In this document: in pieces, positions 32,721 through 35,893 of the stretch
Position numbering within the stretch: the stretch's first letter is position 1
Layout of the letters: each line of letters begins with the position of its first letter
Origin: Treponema sp.
GTDB lineage: Bacteria > Spirochaetota > Spirochaetia > Treponematales > Treponemataceae
Direction: 5' to 3'
Assembly: GCA_024402565.1 (NCBI GenBank)
Contig: JAKSTM010000019.1
Span: forward strand, 1 to 35,893
DNA: 35,893 nucleotides
The notes under the pieces: generated by a model
What the model saw: only the letters and a program-made list of their open reading frames with translations
Told to the model about the DNA's origin: nothing
The model's database searches: none
Translations under genes and position numbers: made by a program

Positions 32721-33365
32721 ATGATTATCCGCGATGTAATGACAAAATCTCCTGTAACAGTTTCTGAAGACACTACTGTAACAGAAGCAAAAGCAATAAT
32801 GACAAAAAATAACTTCTCAAAGCTTCCTGTTTTAGATAAGTCTAAGAGACTTATAGGGATTATCACAAAAAACGATATCCAGAAAGCTTCTCCATCTGAT
32901 GCAACCACCTTGGATATGTTTGAACTGGGCTACCTTCTTTCAAAACTTACAGTTGGAAAATACATGACAAAAAAAGTAATTACAGTTGATGAAACTGAAG
33001 TTATTGAAGAAGCCGCCAGAATTATGGTTGATAATAACATCGGTTGTATTCCTGTTTTAAAAGATGATGTTCTGGTAGGAATTGTTACAGAAAATGACCT
33101 TTTCCGCCTGTTTACAGAAATCTTCGGCGCAAGACAATCTGGTGTTCGCGCAGTTGTGAGCCTGCCAGACAAGCCTGGACAGCTGACAAATATTACAAAT
33201 CATATTGCAGAACTCAAAGGAAATCTTATTTCTGTAGTAACCCGCGAAACTAAAGACAAGAACTTCCGCCGCTCAACAATTAAGGCTACTGATATTTCTC
33301 TCGAACAGATGGATTCCATTCTGAAAAATGCAGGCGCCGAAATCGTTGACCTCAGAATAATCTAA
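32721..33365 (+). CDS. AcuB-like CBS-CBS-ACT protein
   Basis: The 214-residue protein has two CBS domains (about 5-60, VMTKSPVTVSEDTTVTEAKAIM; about 78-135, YMTKKVITVDETEVIEEAARIM) and a C-terminal ACT domain (about 141-214, RAVVSLPDKPGQLTNITNHIAELKG). CBS pairs bind adenosine nucleotides and ACT domains bind amino acids or other small ligands, so it is a cytoplasmic regulatory protein. AcuB of Bacillus relates to acetoin use, but no acetoin gene is nearby, so the symbol is withheld. AGGAGG stands 7 nt before the ATG. Confidence 0.88.
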   Translation: MIIRDVMTKSPVTVSEDTTVTEAKAIMTKNNFSKLPVLDKSKRLIGIITKNDIQKASPSDATTLDMFELGYLLSKLTVGKYMTKKVITVDETEVIEEAARIMVDNNIGCIPVLKDDVLVGIVTENDLFRLFTEIFGARQSGVRAVVSLPDKPGQLTNITNHIAELKGNLISVVTRETKDKNFRRSTIKATDISLEQMDSILKNAGAEIVDLRII

Positions 33366-33382
33366 TCTTCGGGATATTCAAA

Positions 33383-34819
33383 TTGGATGATCAATCATTA
33401 TACGAAGTCTCTGAAGCTTTCCTGCGCTCCCAAACAGGACCTTTCACAGCGCAGGAGTTTCATAGTTTTCTCAAAAAACATAAGCAGAAACTCACTCTCG
33501 ATGAAGTATATTCGATACTCTTGAATGCTGATTTCATCTTTTCTCTGATTAATGACAGGTTTATTACAAAAGCCGCAGTCTTTACAAATCAATGGTTCAG
33601 TTTTAAGCCAACAAGAGAAGAAGTAAAAACCGGTATTTTTATTCCTGGGCATCGATTTGTTCCATTTTTAGATGCTGCTGTTCATCCATCTATAGCAACC
33701 CTTCTTTTAGATGGCACCATAATTCCAAAAGATACTGTTGAACTTTCCATGAACACAATTCTTGACCTTCATGCCCTTTTTGGAGAAGGTTATTCTATTC
33801 CGGTTATTTTTGAAGATCCAATGTGTGATTCTTTCAGTTTTAAATCGGTACAATATGGACTTCCACAAACGGTAATACAAACAGGTTATTCTCTGGATCC
33901 TTATTTCGAAAAAGGTTTTGAATTTGGTGACAGAATTCTGTGCCGAATAATCGACTGGAACAACCATATTATTGAAACAAAAATTAAAAAAGAAAAACAT
34001 GAATCCTTAAAAATCAATTTTTCCGATATGGTTCAGGAAGAATGGTTTTCTACATTCGAAGAATGCATGATAAATCAGTTCGAACGCCACGGTCCCTGCC
34101 TTTCCATTCAGCAGCAGCTTTCTTTTCTATTTCTGGAAGAACAAGGCAGACTTTGCAATGAAAATTGCGGCGCAATAGATGAATTTCTTCTTCACGCTAA
34201 CAAAATAGGTTTTTCTGCTTACGGCATAGAATCCAGAATCTGGTATCACGGAGTCGATGTACCTTACATCGGTCCATGGAACAAATTCATATTAGATCAG
34301 TCACCATTTCCATCCATTGCGCTTCTCTCAAGTGAACACATAATCAACTGTTACATACGAGAAATGCTTTCCAGAAACGAAAAACTGGAAAATGCCAGTG
34401 ATTTACTCGCAAAGTTGTATCCTAAAGCGCTTTCTTTCACCGAATCTGAAGAAGCGCTCGTATTGTTGCACTTGGAAAAAAGAATTGATATAGTTAAAAA
34501 CGGGTTTAATAGGTTTATCGACTTCCCGATTGCAAAAGGACGCCATCAAGTTATCCTTCTTTTTACAAGAATTATGGCTTTGGCAGCAAAAGTTAGCCTT
34601 ACTACTATTCCTTTAACCAAATTACCGCAACAGGAACTGGTTATGCTACAGCAAATGGCAGATCACACATCCGGATTCCTGGAAGAAATGGAATATGCAC
34701 CGACACAAGCCGATATTGAGATGGAAGATATTCTTACATCATTAAACGGAATGGCCGATGCCTTTGAGAGTATCGAAGATACACTTTTTGCAGCACTCAG
34801 GAAACCAATAAAAAAGTAA
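33383..34819 (+). CDS. Unknown 478-residue protein, TTG start
   Basis: I do not recognise this family. The N-terminal third is helical and may be a winged-helix-like module (FTAQEFHSFLKKHKQKLTLDEVYSILLNADFIF). The middle is rich in beta strands (FEFGDRILCRIIDWNNHIIETKIKKEKHESLKI), and the C-terminal third is helical (LTKLPQQELVMLQQMADHTSGFLEEM). No signal peptide or membrane segment is visible. The start is TTG at 33383; no ATG follows nearby and only a weak GGG lies upstream. The gene begins 17 nt after the CBS-ACT gene, so the pair is probably an operon. Probably conserved in Treponema. Confidence 0.75.
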   Translation: MDDQSLYEVSEAFLRSQTGPFTAQEFHSFLKKHKQKLTLDEVYSILLNADFIFSLINDRFITKAAVFTNQWFSFKPTREEVKTGIFIPGHRFVPFLDAAVHPSIATLLLDGTIIPKDTVELSMNTILDLHALFGEGYSIPVIFEDPMCDSFSFKSVQYGLPQTVIQTGYSLDPYFEKGFEFGDRILCRIIDWNNHIIETKIKKEKHESLKINFSDMVQEEWFSTFEECMINQFERHGPCLSIQQQLSFLFLEEQGRLCNENCGAIDEFLLHANKIGFSAYGIESRIWYHGVDVPYIGPWNKFILDQSPFPSIALLSSEHIINCYIREMLSRNEKLENASDLLAKLYPKALSFTESEEALVLLHLEKRIDIVKNGFNRFIDFPIAKGRHQVILLFTRIMALAAKVSLTTIPLTKLPQQELVMLQQMADHTSGFLEEMEYAPTQADIEMEDILTSLNGMADAFESIEDTLFAALRKPIKK

Positions 34820-34820
34820 A

Positions 34821-34858
34821 TTGATAATTTAATTAATTATTTAATTGATAATTTAATT
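34821..34858. repeat. AT-rich 14-bp direct repeats
   Basis: TTGATAATTTAATT at 34821-34834 and 34845-34858, 24 bp apart, in the 85-bp spacer before the EIIA gene. The second copy runs into TTGACT (34857-34862), but no -10 at a good distance was found. Confidence 0.55.
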
Positions 34859-34904
34859 GACTATAAAATTGAGCATATAGAAAAGTATTGGGGAAGAAAT
34901 AACT

Positions 34905-35369
34905 ATGGAAGAAACTTTTGATATTATTCCGCTTATTCACAAAGGAGGTATCTTCAGAGGTGTAGAAGGAACTACACCTGAAGAAATCTACGAAAAAGTA
35001 AGTAAAATGATTGATTTACCCGATAGCATGACATCGGAACAAGTGTATAATGCTTTGTGTGCCCGTGAAAAAATTTTGAGCACTGCAGTAGGAAATGGCA
35101 TTGCATTACCACATGCACGCAGTCCAATCATGAAAAATGAAGAAGACCAGCGAATTTGTATAGTATATCCAAAGGAACCATTGGAAATGAAGGCTCCTGA
35201 TGAGAAAAAGGTAACTGTCATGTTCATTCTGCTTACTCATAATTCGCAGACACATTTGAGAGTCCTTTCTACACTGGTAGGACTTTTCAGAAAAAATTCA
35301 TTCAAAAAATTACTTGATGAACAGGCAGATGAAGCATCTCTTTTGAATGCAATTAAAGAATTGGATTAA
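34905..35369 (+). CDS. PTS EIIA domain protein, PtsN-like
   Basis: The 154-residue protein is a single PTS_EIIA_2 domain, as in fructose EIIA and PtsN. His70 in GNGIALPHAR is the phosphorylation site; ISTAV-like STAVGNG and THLRVLSTLVGLFR are family motifs. No EIIB or EIIC gene is nearby, so a regulatory role is more likely than sugar transport. In Treponema, PTS proteins often act without complete permeases. GGGGAAG stands 10 nt before the ATG. It is followed by transketolase after a 136-bp AT-rich spacer. Confidence 0.88.
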   Translation: MEETFDIIPLIHKGGIFRGVEGTTPEEIYEKVSKMIDLPDSMTSEQVYNALCAREKILSTAVGNGIALPHARSPIMKNEEDQRICIVYPKEPLEMKAPDEKKVTVMFILLTHNSQTHLRVLSTLVGLFRKNSFKKLLDEQADEASLLNAIKELD

Positions 35370-35393
35370 GTCCTAAATATTATATTTATTTAT

Positions 35394-35420
35394 TTGATAT
35401 ATATATTTTGATATATATAT
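35394..35420. repeat. AT-rich direct repeats before transketolase
   Basis: TTGATATATATAT occurs at 35394-35406 and 35408-35420 in the 136-bp spacer. TTGATA further on may be a -35, but the -10 boxes are ambiguous. I see no terminator for the EIIA gene. Confidence 0.5.
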
Positions 35421-35505
35421 ATTGAAATATTTATATTGATAGAACTTATTTCAATACTAAAAAACTTATATAACCTTAATCGCAACTTATTTTAGGAGTA
35501 AAATA

Positions 35506-35893
35506 ATGGACAAAAAAGGAATCGAAGCGGTAGCTCTTTCTATCCGCTCACTGTCAATGGACGCTATCCAGAAGGCAAACTCTGGCCACCCAGGACTTCC
35601 ACTTGGTGCTGCAGAAGCAGCAGCTGTACTTTACGGCGAAGTAATGAAACACAACCCTGCCAATTCAAAATGGGCAGACCGCGACCGTTTCGTTCTGTCA
35701 GCAGGACACGGATCTATGTTACTTTACAGCATCCTTCACCTTTCAGGATACGATGTAACAATGGACGATATTAAAAACTTCCGTCAGGTTGGTTCTCGTT
35801 GTCCAGGTCACCCAGAATTCGGTGATACAGACGGTGTTGAATGCACTGGTGGTCCACTCGGACAGGGTGTTTCTATGGCTGTTGGTATGGCTG
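35506..35893 (+). CDS. tkt: Transketolase, N-terminal part (partial)
   Basis: The first 129 residues of a thiamine-diphosphate transketolase, which moves two-carbon units in the pentose phosphate pathway; the rest lies beyond the window. Visible motifs include [40 protein letters not shown], and [17 protein letters not shown], which belong to the thiamine-binding half. ATG 35506 has AGGAG 7 nt upstream. Codon use is richer in GC than in its neighbours, as expected of a highly expressed gene. Confidence 0.95.
   Translation, partial: MDKKGIEAVALSIRSLSMDAIQKANSGHPGLPLGAAEAAAVLYGEVMKHNPANSKWADRDRFVLSAGHGSMLLYSILHLSGYDVTMDDIKNFRQVGSRCPGHPEFGDTDGVECTGGPLGQGVSMAVGMA

Overview
The window reads as a chromosomal segment of a host-associated spirochaete, most likely a gut or rumen Treponema. 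The evidence is the AT-rich base composition, the FecR-domain protein paired with a Cache-HAMP class III adenylate cyclase, a BspA-type leucine-rich-repeat surface protein, a Sel1-repeat protein with zinc ribbons, and genes for mucin or plant glycan use (GH95 fucosidase, sialate O-acetylesterase). The genus is inferred from gene content; no rRNA marker lies in the window.

Layout. 1-310: the 3' end of an EF-G gene and a terminator shared with the convergent operon. 308-10526 (minus): a four-gene envelope and signalling operon. In transcription order it encodes a TTG-initiated outer-membrane protein with TIG-like, beta-barrel, LRR_5 and CIA30-like parts; a lipoprotein with five novel-looking repeats, a Big2-like domain and an Asp-box propeller; a membrane adenylate cyclase; and an inner-membrane FecR protein with about 400 residues of charged helix. 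10609-13017 (+): a GH95 enzyme without signal peptide. 13025-15059 (minus): polyprenyl diphosphate synthase, a TPR protein and RseC. 15066-16231 (+): a PadR regulator and a DUF2812 membrane protein behind two near-identical operators 31 bp apart. 16236-17070 (minus): a stand-alone HD hydrolase of RelA/SpoT type, a candidate structured small RNA, and the tail of a Sel1-repeat gene cut off by an in-frame stop.

17251-19839 (minus): the Sel1 gene, with ten 108-bp tandem repeats. 19904-21871: a 56-codon membrane fragment, then a NarL-type histidine kinase and response regulator (+). 21879-23111 (minus): a small lipoprotein and a VapBC toxin-antitoxin pair with a palindromic operator over the vapB start codon. 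23131-26038 (minus): valS, with a 3' region of covarying hairpin repeats. 26112-30421 (+): an RND adaptor and pump, transcribed divergently from valS. 30493-32580 (minus): the sialate O-acetylesterase. 32721 to the end (+): an AcuB-like CBS-ACT protein, an unknown 478-residue protein, a PtsN-like EIIA and the start of transketolase.

Several promoters (polyprenyl synthase, histidine kinase, vapB) place the -10 box only 6-7 nt before the start codon, which predicts leaderless mRNAs. Three convergent gene pairs end within 4-7 bp of each other without a terminator. The strongest candidates for something undescribed are the four-gene envelope/cAMP operon, the minus-strand structured RNA near 16923-17044, the double-operator PadR-DUF2812 unit, and the covarying 31-bp hairpin repeats behind valS.
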